From contig NZ_CP020472.1 of the NCBI RefSeq assembly GCF_002075795.1, positions 665,001-729,000 on the forward strand: 64,000 bases of DNA. Direction: 5' to 3'. The notes beneath the pieces are model-generated. The model was given only the letters and a program-made list of their open reading frames with translations, was not told the DNA's origin and searched no databases. Source of the stretch: Shewanella japonica (GTDB lineage Bacteria; Pseudomonadota; Gammaproteobacteria; Enterobacterales; Shewanellaceae). Shown in pieces: positions 25,214 to 33,928 of this stretch. Made by a program: the position numbers and the translations under genes. The first letter of the stretch is position 1. Each line of letters begins with the position of its first letter.

Positions 25214-26389
25214 ATGAATATTCAACATCTTGATAAAAAACTGAGCAAACGCTCGCTAACTGTTATCGCGATACTGGTGTCAATTTGCTATATCCCCCAA
25301 GTATTAGCGGGGCCTGGGCATAACCATGCCGAGAAAGTACAACAAAACGATCGCATTACTCAGCAGAATGAAATCACTGATGAGCATAGCAATGCGTTAG
25401 TGCTTACTGAACGTCAGCAGCAAATGGCTGGTATCGAAGTGATGAGCTTATCAAGTAGCACATTTAACTTAGATGATGTGGCTACAGCAACCCTCATTGT
25501 CGATCGAGATCATACCGTCACCCTAGCGCCCCAGTTGGATGTCAGAGTGCTAAAACGTCATGTGGTGCCAGGCCAGTTAGTCAATAAAAATCAAGTTTTA
25601 CTGACCTTGGGCGGCGCGGCAGTGGCTCAAGCGCAAGCGGATTATATTACCGCAGCAGCTGAGTGGAATAGAGTGAAACAGATGAGTAAAAACACCGTCA
25701 GTGAAAGTCGACGATTAGTGGCAAAAGTACAAGCTGAGCTGACTCGTGCCAACCTCGAAGCGCTCAGTATGACGGCATTGCAAATCAATCAATTGATTAC
25801 CAAGCCAGAGTCCATTGGTCGTTATCAATTATTGGCACCGATCAATGGCCGGGTGCAGCAAGATGTGGCCATGATAGGTCAGGTTTCTGCTGGTGGACGC
25901 CCGTTAATGCAGTTAACGGACGAGTCACACTTATGGGTCGAAGCTCAGCTTTCTGCTCATCAGGCTGCGGGGATAAATAATGGCGATAAAGCATTAGTTA
26001 GAGTCAATGAGATATCCATTGAGGGGACGATTATTGGCCGTTCCCATGAATTGGACTTGGTGACGCGCACAGAGCAAGTATTAGTGAGCATCGATAATAG
26101 TGAATACGGTTTACATGCTGGACAATTTGCGGAGTTGTATCTACCAAATAGTCTCGATGGGGGGGTCGTGTTGCCTGATTCAGCGTTAACCCGCAGTAGC
26201 GATGGTCATTGGCAAGTGTTTATTCAAGAAGATGATGGGTTTGAAGCTGTTGAAGTTGAAGTGATTGAAAGTCAGCGTGGAATTAATATGGTCAAGGGTA
26301 TTGAGCCTCGCGTTCATGTGGTGATCAGTGGTGCGTTTTTGTTGGCGTCTGAACTTGCAAAAGCAGGTTTTGATATTCACAACCACTAG
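25214..26389 (+). CDS. czcB: Periplasmic adaptor (membrane-fusion protein) of the metal efflux system
   Basis: A 391-residue HlyD/CzcB-type adaptor linking the RND pump to the outer-membrane factor. It has a signal-anchor segment (near 15-32) and a His-containing start of the mature part (GPGHNHAEK). A barrel-sandwich hybrid domain follows with the paired half-motifs LKRHVVPGQLVNKNQVLLTL and YQLLAPINGRVQQDVAMIG, and then beta-barrel and membrane-proximal domains. AAGGA lies six bases before the ATG. The pump gene starts nine bases after its stop. Confidence 0.88.
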   Translation: MNIQHLDKKLSKRSLTVIAILVSICYIPQVLAGPGHNHAEKVQQNDRITQQNEITDEHSNALVLTERQQQMAGIEVMSLSSSTFNLDDVATATLIVDRDHTVTLAPQLDVRVLKRHVVPGQLVNKNQVLLTLGGAAVAQAQADYITAAAEWNRVKQMSKNTVSESRRLVAKVQAELTRANLEALSMTALQINQLITKPESIGRYQLLAPINGRVQQDVAMIGQVSAGGRPLMQLTDESHLWVEAQLSAHQAAGINNGDKALVRVNEISIEGTIIGRSHELDLVTRTEQVLVSIDNSEYGLHAGQFAELYLPNSLDGGVVLPDSALTRSSDGHWQVFIQEDDGFEAVEVEVIESQRGINMVKGIEPRVHVVISGAFLLASELAKAGFDIHNH

Positions 26390-26398
26390 GAGCTGAGC

Positions 26399-29300
26399 AT
26401 GTTATATAAATTAATCGAAACAGCGGTTAAACACCGATTTGTAGTGGGTTTGGGTTTGCTCGCTATTGTTATAGCTAGTGTATTCATGTTGCCAAAGCTG
26501 AATTTAGATGCGTTTCCTGACGTGACGAATGTGCAAGTTACTGTGAATACCGAGGCTGAAGGCTTAGCAGCAGAAGAGGTAGAAAAGCTCATTAGTTATC
26601 CTGTTGAATCTGCCATGTATGCTTTGCCTGAGGTCACAGAAGTTCGCTCGTTGTCACGTACTGGCTTGTCGATTGTGACAGTGGTTTTTGCTGAAGGTAC
26701 AGATATTTACTTTGCTCGCCAGCAAGTGTTTGAGCAGCTGCAAGCCGCTAAAGAGATGATCCCAGATGGTGTCGGTGTGCCTGAGATTGGGCCGAATACC
26801 TCAGGGCTAGGGCAGATTTATCAATATATCTTGCGGGCAACACCTGAATCAAGCGTTGATGCCGCAGAGCTTCGTAGCCTCAATGATTACTTAGTGAAGT
26901 TGATTTTAATGCCTGTTGGCGGCGTTACCGAGGTGTTGTCATTTGGCGGTGATGTACGTCAATACCAAGTGAACATCGACCCCAACAAGCTACTCAGTTA
27001 CCGCCTAACAATGGCACAATTGACAGAGGCTCTGGAGAGTAATAATCGTAATGCTGGTGGCTGGTTTATGCCCCAAGGACAGGAGCAGCTTGTTGTTCGT
27101 GGTTATGGGTTACTGCCATCAGGTGATGCGGGATTAAGGGCAATAGCACAAATTCCATTAACAGAGGTGGCAGGCACCCCAGTTAGAGTTGCTGATATTG
27201 CGCAAGTTGAATATGGCCGTGAAATTCGTGTGGGCGCAGTAACCTTTACCCGTAAAGAGCTAAACACTGCGAATGGCAAAACAGAAGTTAATGCCATGGG
27301 CGAAGTGGTTGCAGGGGTCATTTTAAAACGAATGGGAGCAAATACTAAGGCCACGATTGATGACATTAACGAGCGGGTGAGTTTGATTGAGCAGTCACTG
27401 CCCACAGGCGTCTCATTTGAGGCGTTTTACGATCAATCAGACTTGGTTAAGCAAGCTGTCACAACGGTTGTCGATGCCTTACTAATGGCATTTGTGTTCA
27501 TCGTCATTATTCTCGCTTTATTCTTGGTGAATTTGCGGGCGACATTACTGGTGTTGTTATCAATCCCTATTTCAATAGGGTTGGCATTGATGGTGATGTC
27601 CTTTTACGGTATGTCAGCAAACCTAATGTCACTGGGAGGCTTGGCGGTGGCTATAGGGATGTTAGTTGATGGCTCAGTGGTGATGGTTGAAAACATTTTC
27701 AAGCGTTTAACTGAGCATTTTCCTAATAAGCAGACTCAAGATCAACACGCAAAGCATCATGAAAATGGAAACCAAGCTGTTGTTACCCAACAAACAGCGC
27801 TGACGGTTACCCAAGTCATTATCGCGGCTAAAGAAGTATGTAGCCCCATCTTCTTTGCGACCGCAATCATCATTGTGGTATTTGCGCCTTTATTTGCTTT
27901 AGAAGGCGTTGAGGGAAAAATGTTTCAGCCGATGGCGGTGAGTATTATTCTGGCGATGATGTCAGCTTTATTCGTCGCGCTGATTGCTGTGCCTGCTATG
28001 GCTGTGTTTTTATTTAATCGTGGCGTCAGCCTCAAGCACAGCCCAATATTTGCGCCTATTGAGCGGGTCTATCGTCAGCTGCTTGCAAGCACCATAAAGC
28101 AACCCGCAATCGTGATGGTGAGTGCTGTGACGTTATTCATAGTCAGTATGATGCTAGTGCCCAAGCTAGGCACTGAGTTTGTGCCAGAACTTGAAGAAGG
28201 CACAATTAACTTACGAGTGACTTTAGCGCCAACCGCAAGCTTACAAACCTCATTAGATATCGCCCCAAAAATCGAAGCAATACTGATGGATTTTCCAGAG
28301 GTGGAATATGTATTAAGCCGTATTGGCGCCCCAGAGCTTGGTGGCGATCCTGAGCCTGTGAGTAACATTGAAATCTACATTGGTTTAAAACCAGTTGATG
28401 AATGGCAAAGCGCTGATAATCGCTATGAATTACAACATTTAATGGAAGATGAATTGAACATACTTCCTGGCTTGTTATTCACTTTTTCACAGCCTATCGC
28501 CACCCGTGTAGATGAATTGCTTTCAGGGGTTAAAGCGCAATTAGCCATTAAAATCTTCGGCCCAGACTTAGCGGTATTATCTGAAAAAGGTCAGCGATTA
28601 GCGGAGTTGGTTAGCGAGGTTGAAGGCGCTGTTGATGTGTCGCTTGAACAAGTCAGCGGCGAAGCACAATTGGTTATCAGGCCGCTACGTGATCAACTGG
28701 CGCGATATGGCTTGAGTGTCGATCAAGTGATGAGCTTGGTAAGCCAAGGTATTGGCGGTGTCAGTGCAGGGCAAGTGATTGATGGTAATGCCCGCTATGA
28801 TATTAACGTGCGATTAGCTGAGCAGTTCCGCAGTTCGCCAGATGTGCTGCGAGATTTGATTTTGCGCGGCGCTAATGGTGCTCAAGTTCGTTTAGGTGAT
28901 GTGGCCAAAGTCGGTATAGAAATGGCGCCGCCGAATATTCGTCGCGATGATGTGCAGCGCCGCGTTGTGGTACAAGCTAATGTATCTGGCCGTGATATGG
29001 GCTCGGTTGTAAATGATATTTATGCCATTGTGCCAAAGGCGCAGCTGCCAGCAGGTTATACCGTGGTTGTGGGAGGGCAATATGAAAATCAGCAACGAGC
29101 GCAGCACAAGCTGATGCTAGTGGTGCCGGTTTCAATTGGATTAATCGCCTTGTTATTGTTTTTCTCATTCGGCTCACTAAAACAAGTGGGACTCATTATG
29201 GCGAATGTGCCGTTAGCGTTAATCGGTGGGGTAGTCGCGCTTTACGTTACAGGGACATACTTGTCAGTGCCAAGCGCTATTGGCTTTATCACCTTATTTG

Positions 29301-29611
29301 GCGTGGCGGTGCTTAACGGTGTGGTGCTGGTTGATGCCATTAATCAGCGGCGAGAAGAACACAATCAATCTGAATCACTGCAAACCAGCGTGTTTGAAGG
29401 CACTATTGGCCGATTGCGCCCTGTGCTGATGACGGCATTAACTTCAGCCTTAGGAGTCATCCCAATATTACTGTCTTCGGGTGTCGGCAGTGAAATCCAG
29501 CAACCGTTAGCGATAGTGATTATTGGCGGTTTATTTAGCTCGACAGCATTAACGCTGTTGGTATTGCCGACTATGTATTTGTGGTTGTATAAGGCAAAAC
29601 ACAAAAAGTAG
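26399..29611 (+). CDS. czcA: Heavy-metal efflux RND transporter, inner-membrane pump
   Basis: A 1070-residue proton-driven HME-RND pump exporting metal cations through the CzcCB partners. The usual architecture is seen: helix 1 near residues 13-30, a large periplasmic loop, helices 2-6, a second large loop and helices 8-12. The proton-relay segment of helix 4 reads AIGMLVDGSVVMVEN; CzcA proteins usually have DFG and DGA here and CusA has AIG-like with DAA, so the metal cannot be assigned. A His/Gln-rich cytoplasmic insert (HFPNKQTQDQHAKHHEN) follows helix 4. AGGAG precedes the ATG by six bases. Confidence 0.92.
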   Translation: MLYKLIETAVKHRFVVGLGLLAIVIASVFMLPKLNLDAFPDVTNVQVTVNTEAEGLAAEEVEKLISYPVESAMYALPEVTEVRSLSRTGLSIVTVVFAEGTDIYFARQQVFEQLQAAKEMIPDGVGVPEIGPNTSGLGQIYQYILRATPESSVDAAELRSLNDYLVKLILMPVGGVTEVLSFGGDVRQYQVNIDPNKLLSYRLTMAQLTEALESNNRNAGGWFMPQGQEQLVVRGYGLLPSGDAGLRAIAQIPLTEVAGTPVRVADIAQVEYGREIRVGAVTFTRKELNTANGKTEVNAMGEVVAGVILKRMGANTKATIDDINERVSLIEQSLPTGVSFEAFYDQSDLVKQAVTTVVDALLMAFVFIVIILALFLVNLRATLLVLLSIPISIGLALMVMSFYGMSANLMSLGGLAVAIGMLVDGSVVMVENIFKRLTEHFPNKQTQDQHAKHHENGNQAVVTQQTALTVTQVIIAAKEVCSPIFFATAIIIVVFAPLFALEGVEGKMFQPMAVSIILAMMSALFVALIAVPAMAVFLFNRGVSLKHSPIFAPIERVYRQLLASTIKQPAIVMVSAVTLFIVSMMLVPKLGTEFVPELEEGTINLRVTLAPTASLQTSLDIAPKIEAILMDFPEVEYVLSRIGAPELGGDPEPVSNIEIYIGLKPVDEWQSADNRYELQHLMEDELNILPGLLFTFSQPIATRVDELLSGVKAQLAIKIFGPDLAVLSEKGQRLAELVSEVEGAVDVSLEQVSGEAQLVIRPLRDQLARYGLSVDQVMSLVSQGIGGVSAGQVIDGNARYDINVRLAEQFRSSPDVLRDLILRGANGAQVRLGDVAKVGIEMAPPNIRRDDVQRRVVVQANVSGRDMGSVVNDIYAIVPKAQLPAGYTVVVGGQYENQQRAQHKLMLVVPVSIGLIALLLFFSFGSLKQVGLIMANVPLALIGGVVALYVTGTYLSVPSAIGFITLFGVAVLNGVVLVDAINQRREEHNQSESLQTSVFEGTIGRLRPVLMTALTSALGVIPILLSSGVGSEIQQPLAIVIIGGLFSSTALTLLVLPTMYLWLYKAKHKK

Positions 29612-29634
29612 TTTCTTGATTCTAGACTTCAAAA

Positions 29635-29665
29635 AGTAACCCAACTGTTTAGTTGGGTTACTGTT
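29635..29665 (+). terminator. Probable terminator after the efflux operon
   Basis: AGTAACCCAACT and AGTTGGGTTACT form a perfect 12-bp stem with loop GTTT. The T-tract after it is weak, so efficiency is uncertain. Confidence 0.65.
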
Positions 29666-29824
29666 CATATCTTCTAGTGCCGTCACACTCTGATTTCTAC
29701 GACCTTCCGATACCTTGACATTATCTACCCCTTTAGAGACTATCGAGTCGAAAAAAATGTATAAATATTTAAAGGCTTTGTTAAGTAAAGTCTAATAAAA
29801 TTAATAAAAATGAAGGAGAAGGCT

Positions 29825-30748
29825 ATGTTTTATCGTGCGTTGATACTGTCTTTGTTACTAGTATTGCCAACTGCGGTTAAAGCCGAGAACTATTCAATTG
29901 GTACTGGTGGTCAAAGCGGTATTTATTATCCATTTGGCGGTGCGTTAGCCAAAGTGTGGTCTGATGAAGTCCCACAAGTAAACGTTAAGGCTGAAGTGAC
30001 AGCTGCATCAGTTGAGAACACAATTAAAGTGGTACGTGGCGATATGATTGCCGGTATCGCGATGGGCAATGTTGTCCTTGATGCTTATAAAGGCGAAGGT
30101 AAGTTCAGAAGTGCAATGCCAGTGAATACACTGTTTGCCTTATATCCAAACCTTGTGCATGCCATTAGTCTTGAAAAGTCAGGCATCACTTCGCTTGCCG
30201 ATCTTAAAGGAAAACGTATTTCATTAGGCGCTCCTGCCAGTGGCACAGCGGTAACGTCTGCTGCATTACTTGAGTCTATTGGTATTGATGTGAAAAAAGA
30301 TATCACTGCTGTGTACCTAAATTATTCAGAAACCACCAACGCATTAGCTAATGGTCAAATTGATGCTGGCTTTATTGTGGGTGGTCAAGGTGTTGGCGCG
30401 GTAACTCAAGTGGCATTAACCCATAAGGTTAATATTATTCCTGTTTCTGCTGAAGAAAGTGCAGCGTTTATTAAGCAAAACCCTGCTTATAGCAATTACA
30501 CCATTCCTGCCGATGTATACAACAATGTGGGCGCTGTGCCGACATTAAGTGTATGGAATGTGATTGTGGTTAGCGCCAAAATGAGTGATGAGATGGCGTT
30601 TAACTTAACTAAAGCTGCTTTTGAGAATATGTCAGAAGTGCAAAAGGTCGTGAAGGTTGCTGAAGCCACAACACCTGAAAATGCTGACCGCCTGCAAGGT
30701 GTGCCATTGCACCCTGGTGCGCAAAAGTATTTAGATAGTATTAAGTAG
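29825..30748 (+). CDS. TAXI family TRAP transporter solute-binding protein
   Basis: A 307-residue periplasmic binding protein of the TAXI group. The signal peptide MFYRALILSLLLVLPT ends near AEN. The mature start, SIGTGGQSGIYYPFGGALA, carries the family's GTGGxxGxYYP motif. TAXI proteins capture substrates, such as glutamate in some species, for TRAP permeases. ATG at 29825 is preferred over the in-frame ATG at 29810, because the latter's codons overlap the AAGGAG ribosome binding site. The fused permease follows after a hairpin. Confidence 0.92.
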   Translation: MFYRALILSLLLVLPTAVKAENYSIGTGGQSGIYYPFGGALAKVWSDEVPQVNVKAEVTAASVENTIKVVRGDMIAGIAMGNVVLDAYKGEGKFRSAMPVNTLFALYPNLVHAISLEKSGITSLADLKGKRISLGAPASGTAVTSAALLESIGIDVKKDITAVYLNYSETTNALANGQIDAGFIVGGQGVGAVTQVALTHKVNIIPVSAEESAAFIKQNPAYSNYTIPADVYNNVGAVPTLSVWNVIVVSAKMSDEMAFNLTKAAFENMSEVQKVVKVAEATTPENADRLQGVPLHPGAQKYLDSIK

Positions 30749-30798
30749 AACGCTGGATTTTCTACACGACAAAACACCTGTAGGTGAATGCAAGAACA

Positions 30799-30826
30799 CA
30801 AAGGCAACGTAAGGTTGCCTTTGTAT
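30799..30826 (+). terminator. Hairpin between the TAXI protein and permease genes
   Basis: CAAAGGCAAC and GTTGCCTTTG form a perfect 10-bp stem with a 5-nt loop, followed by a short T-rich stretch. It may be a leaky terminator giving more binding protein than permease. Confidence 0.55.
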
Positions 30827-30878
30827 ATTTAGGTCACTGATTGTGCTTAGGTGCAACCTTTGGCATAGAGGAAAAAAT

Positions 30879-32837
30879 ATGACCCAAGAACAAGGCAAAA
30901 AAGCCGAGCAATATGTGAGTGGGGATAATGCGCATCAAACAGGCCATAACCCTGATGTTGCCAATACACTTCCTTATGAAAAAACCATTAAAGTTATAGG
31001 CTACACAACACTTATCGTCGCAGTGTTATTGTCTTCATTTCAAATTTGGCAAGGTATTACCTCCACCATATCGGCCACTTATTTTCGACCAGTGCATTTG
31101 TGCTGGGTATTAATTCTGATTTTTTTACATTATCCGCTGATTAAAAATCGCCGCAAAAAAGGCTATTTAGCGGGGCGTGTGTTCGATCTTGCCTTGTGTG
31201 GTATCACCCTCTTTGCTGGCTATAGAATGTCCATTTTTGACTACAACGATATTGACCATATGCTTTATGGTTTAGGCACAGTTGATTTAGTGGCGGGCAG
31301 TGCATTATTACTCTTATTACTGGAAGGTTGTCGACGTACCGTGGGGTGGGTGATGGTACTGATTGCTGGTATGTTCCTCGCTTACAGTGGCTTTGGTGAT
31401 TTGTTACCGGGCGCGATGGCCACCAAAGCTTATTCACTGCAAGAGTTGATTCAGTTCCAAATATATTCAGCCAATGGTGTATTTGGCTCTGCCTTGGGTA
31501 TTGCGGCCACAACAGTGTTTATTTTTGTATTGTTTGGTGCTTTTTTAGAAGTCACTGGCGCAGGTAAATTCTTTATCGACTTAGCCTTTTCAATTGCGGG
31601 TAAGTATCGTGGCGGCCCAGCCAAAGCTGCAGTATTGGCATCAGCTGGGCTTGGCTCTATTTCTGGATCGGCAATTGCAAACACGGTGACCACGGGCGCT
31701 GTGACGATTCCGATGATGAAGAAGTTAGGTTATACCCCAGAGCAGTCGGCAGGGATTGAAGCCTCTGCTTCAACCGGTGGGCAAATTATGCCACCGATTA
31801 TGGGCGCAGGTGCCTTTGTCATGGCGCAGTTTACGGGGGTGCCTTATAGCGACATCATGTTGGCCTCTATTGCGCCTGCAATTTTGTACTTCTTTTGCAC
31901 CTTACTTTATGTGCACTTAATGGCATGTAAGTTAAACCTTCAAGCGGCGAGTCGTACAGAAGCGGTGATTGAAGTGATGAAACACGGTGCTCATCATCTT
32001 ATTCCATTGGTGATTATCACCGTGTTATTGATGATGGCCTACTCACCATTACTGGTTGGCGTAGCGGGTTGTGCGGCGATTTTAGTGACTGCTGCACTGC
32101 GAAAACATAGCCGTATTGGGATTAAGAAGTTTATCGAAGGCATGAAAAACGGTGCGCTATTAGCGTTACCCATTTCTGTTGCTTGTGGCGCTGCTGGCAT
32201 CATTGTTGGTGTGGTAGGGCAGACGGGGATTGGCTTACAGTTTACCCAATTTGTGATGGATTTTTCTGGCGGTTATATGTTGGTCGCGCTGGGACTTATC
32301 AGTATTGTGGCACTGGTTTTAGGGATGGGCTTACCGGTTACCGCAGCTTATATTGTCCTCGCTGTCATGGCTGTGCCTATGCTGGGTGACTTTGGCTTAC
32401 CATTATTAACTGCTCACTTAATTGTGTTCTGGTTATCGCAAACCTCCAATGTGACTCCGCCGATTGCGCTGGCTGCATTTGCAGGCGCTGGGGTTGCCAA
32501 TGCTAATCCGATGAAGTCATCCGTTGAGGTATTTAAGTTGGCAGGCGGTTTGTTCATTATCCCAATTATGATGGCCTATACCGATTTACTGAATCCTGAT
32601 GCGGGCATGATGGCATTCACTTTTGCGATCATTCAAACTGCCAGCATTATTGTCGCGATTGCGATATCAATTGAAGGTTACCTTTTACGTCCGCTTTCAA
32701 CGGTTGAGCGCTTGGTTGCAATCGCCACTGTCCCTTGGGTGTTGTTTAATCCATTTGGCACAGGCGTTATTGGTGTGGCGGTTGTACTGGGGTTATTGGC
32801 TGTGCAGTGGAAAACGCAAGATAAAGCTACGGTTTAA
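30879..32837 (+). CDS. TRAP transporter fused permease (DctMQ type)
   Basis: A 652-residue inner-membrane protein in which the small (DctQ-like) and large (DctM-like) TRAP subunits are fused, as is usual with TAXI partners. About four helices precede the large domain, whose signatures include GKYRGGPAKAAVLASAGLGS, SGSAIANTVTTGAVTIP and ASTGGQIMPPIMGAGAF. A second conserved block is LGMGLPVTAAYIVLAVMA. The ATG at 30879 is chosen because GAGGA lies eight bases upstream; an upstream in-frame start at 30843 lacks a site. Uptake would be ion-gradient driven. Confidence 0.92.
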   Translation: MTQEQGKKAEQYVSGDNAHQTGHNPDVANTLPYEKTIKVIGYTTLIVAVLLSSFQIWQGITSTISATYFRPVHLCWVLILIFLHYPLIKNRRKKGYLAGRVFDLALCGITLFAGYRMSIFDYNDIDHMLYGLGTVDLVAGSALLLLLLEGCRRTVGWVMVLIAGMFLAYSGFGDLLPGAMATKAYSLQELIQFQIYSANGVFGSALGIAATTVFIFVLFGAFLEVTGAGKFFIDLAFSIAGKYRGGPAKAAVLASAGLGSISGSAIANTVTTGAVTIPMMKKLGYTPEQSAGIEASASTGGQIMPPIMGAGAFVMAQFTGVPYSDIMLASIAPAILYFFCTLLYVHLMACKLNLQAASRTEAVIEVMKHGAHHLIPLVIITVLLMMAYSPLLVGVAGCAAILVTAALRKHSRIGIKKFIEGMKNGALLALPISVACGAAGIIVGVVGQTGIGLQFTQFVMDFSGGYMLVALGLISIVALVLGMGLPVTAAYIVLAVMAVPMLGDFGLPLLTAHLIVFWLSQTSNVTPPIALAAFAGAGVANANPMKSSVEVFKLAGGLFIIPIMMAYTDLLNPDAGMMAFTFAIIQTASIIVAIAISIEGYLLRPLSTVERLVAIATVPWVLFNPFGTGVIGVAVVLGLLAVQWKTQDKATV

Positions 32838-32851
32838 TAGGGCGAGTTAAC

Positions 32852-32890
32852 AAAAAATAGGTTTAGCTTGAACGGCTAAACCTATTTTTT
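32852..32890. terminator. Bidirectional terminator between the TRAP permease and pilin genes
   Basis: AAAAAATAGGTTTAGC and GCTAAACCTATTTTTT form a 16-bp stem with a 7-nt loop at the convergent junction. Confidence 0.9.
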
Positions 32891-32913
32891 ATACCTAATA
32901 AGCACATTGATGG

Positions 32914-33450
32914 TTAACAGCCAGTGATATCGACCGTTAATGTGTAGGTCGTTGCTGAGCCACCAGTGCCAGTCGGTTCAATATAACGTACATGGCAGTT
33001 AATTGTCTCATCATCTAAATCATAGCCGTAGCGCACATTTGATGAGCCTACTTCTACGTTTGGTGTACAACTTCCACTACCAAAACAAAAGTCTATCTCA
33101 GAGCCGATTTCTAGCATTTGCGGTAACCCGCCGCCATCATTTTCACCAAAGGCTTCTGGGTAGCCCAGTTTCATCTCTATTACTTCGCCGTTGTAATCAA
33201 TCAAACTGCGGTCATCTTTTTCGACGCCATCAATAGCAGCGCGTGAATAGGCTAAATCAAGTGAAGATTGAATCGCGGCTTTTACCCCTTGTACGGTCGC
33301 GATTTTTGCATCACTTTGAAGGTTAATAAATTTAGGTGCAGCAATAACAGCGAGGACCCCTAAAGTAATGATAACAATCACTAATTCAATTAACGTAAAG
33401 CCTTTAGTGCTTGTGAGTTTAATTGAGCCTGAGGTTGAGTTAATCGCCAT
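32914..33450 (-). CDS. Type IV pilin-like protein, MSHA family
   Basis: A 178-residue prepilin with a 17-residue leader ending in KG, then the N-methylation domain [17 protein letters not shown] with Glu at position 5. The remainder resembles MshA-type major pilins: [22 protein letters not shown], and two cysteine pairs near the C-terminus (CFGSGSC, and Cys in INCHVRY with the terminal Cys). It would be cut by a prepilin peptidase and assembled into a fibre or minor pilus component. It stands alone, away from any visible msh biogenesis genes. AAAGGA precedes the ATG. Confidence 0.85.
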   Translation of the reverse strand: MAINSTSGSIKLTSTKGFTLIELVIVIITLGVLAVIAAPKFINLQSDAKIATVQGVKAAIQSSLDLAYSRAAIDGVEKDDRSLIDYNGEVIEMKLGYPEAFGENDGGGLPQMLEIGSEIDFCFGSGSCTPNVEVGSSNVRYGYDLDDETINCHVRYIEPTGTGGSATTYTLTVDITGC

Positions 33451-33928
33451 CTTTTGTCCTTTAAAGTGAATTAACAGCTTGTTTATTAGGGGTTACTTAT
33501 GTCTTGTATGGTAAAACACATTGACTAAGGTGCATAAGAAAAACTTAAATTAACCTATTTAGGATAGTAAATCCTCCCCTATTTTGATTGCTAATCTGTG
33601 ACTTTTTATTGTCATATTGCTTCAATATTTCGTGTAAATAGAGTTAAAAAAGCCTGCTGTTTTTCGGTTTTTGGGTCCAATTATAGTTTGCTCACCCCCT
33701 CCTGAATAATTACTTTTGGCGACCTTGGTGAAATATTTGTTAAATATGTGACTAATAAATATCAAATGTTTCTATGTGTAAGTCATTGTTTTTAAGTAAT
33801 TTTAATATTCCCTTCATTATTCTGAAATCTTGTTGTCACTTAGGCGAAGTCTTTTTGTCATTTTTGCAGGTTAATTTGTCGACCAGCCAAATTACTTAAC
33901 ACGCTTAATTCCGTCCTCGGAGATGACA
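33451..33928. other. Divergent promoter region between pilin and duplicated lipoprotein genes
   Basis: About 480 bases of AT-rich non-coding DNA holding the promoters of both flanking genes. TGTCA elements recur near 33835-33885 at 21-22 base intervals, roughly two helical turns, but a standard PhoB box is not clear. I see no open reading frame or structured RNA. Confidence 0.45.

Noticed and set aside
32183..32389. Trp/Cys-rich open frame inside the TRAP permease
   Set aside because: It is an out-of-frame reading of conserved DctM helices.
33835..33885. PhoB box upstream of the duplicated lipoprotein gene
   Set aside because: TGTCA elements recur at 21-22 bases rather than 11, and the middle repeat is too degenerate for a standard box.
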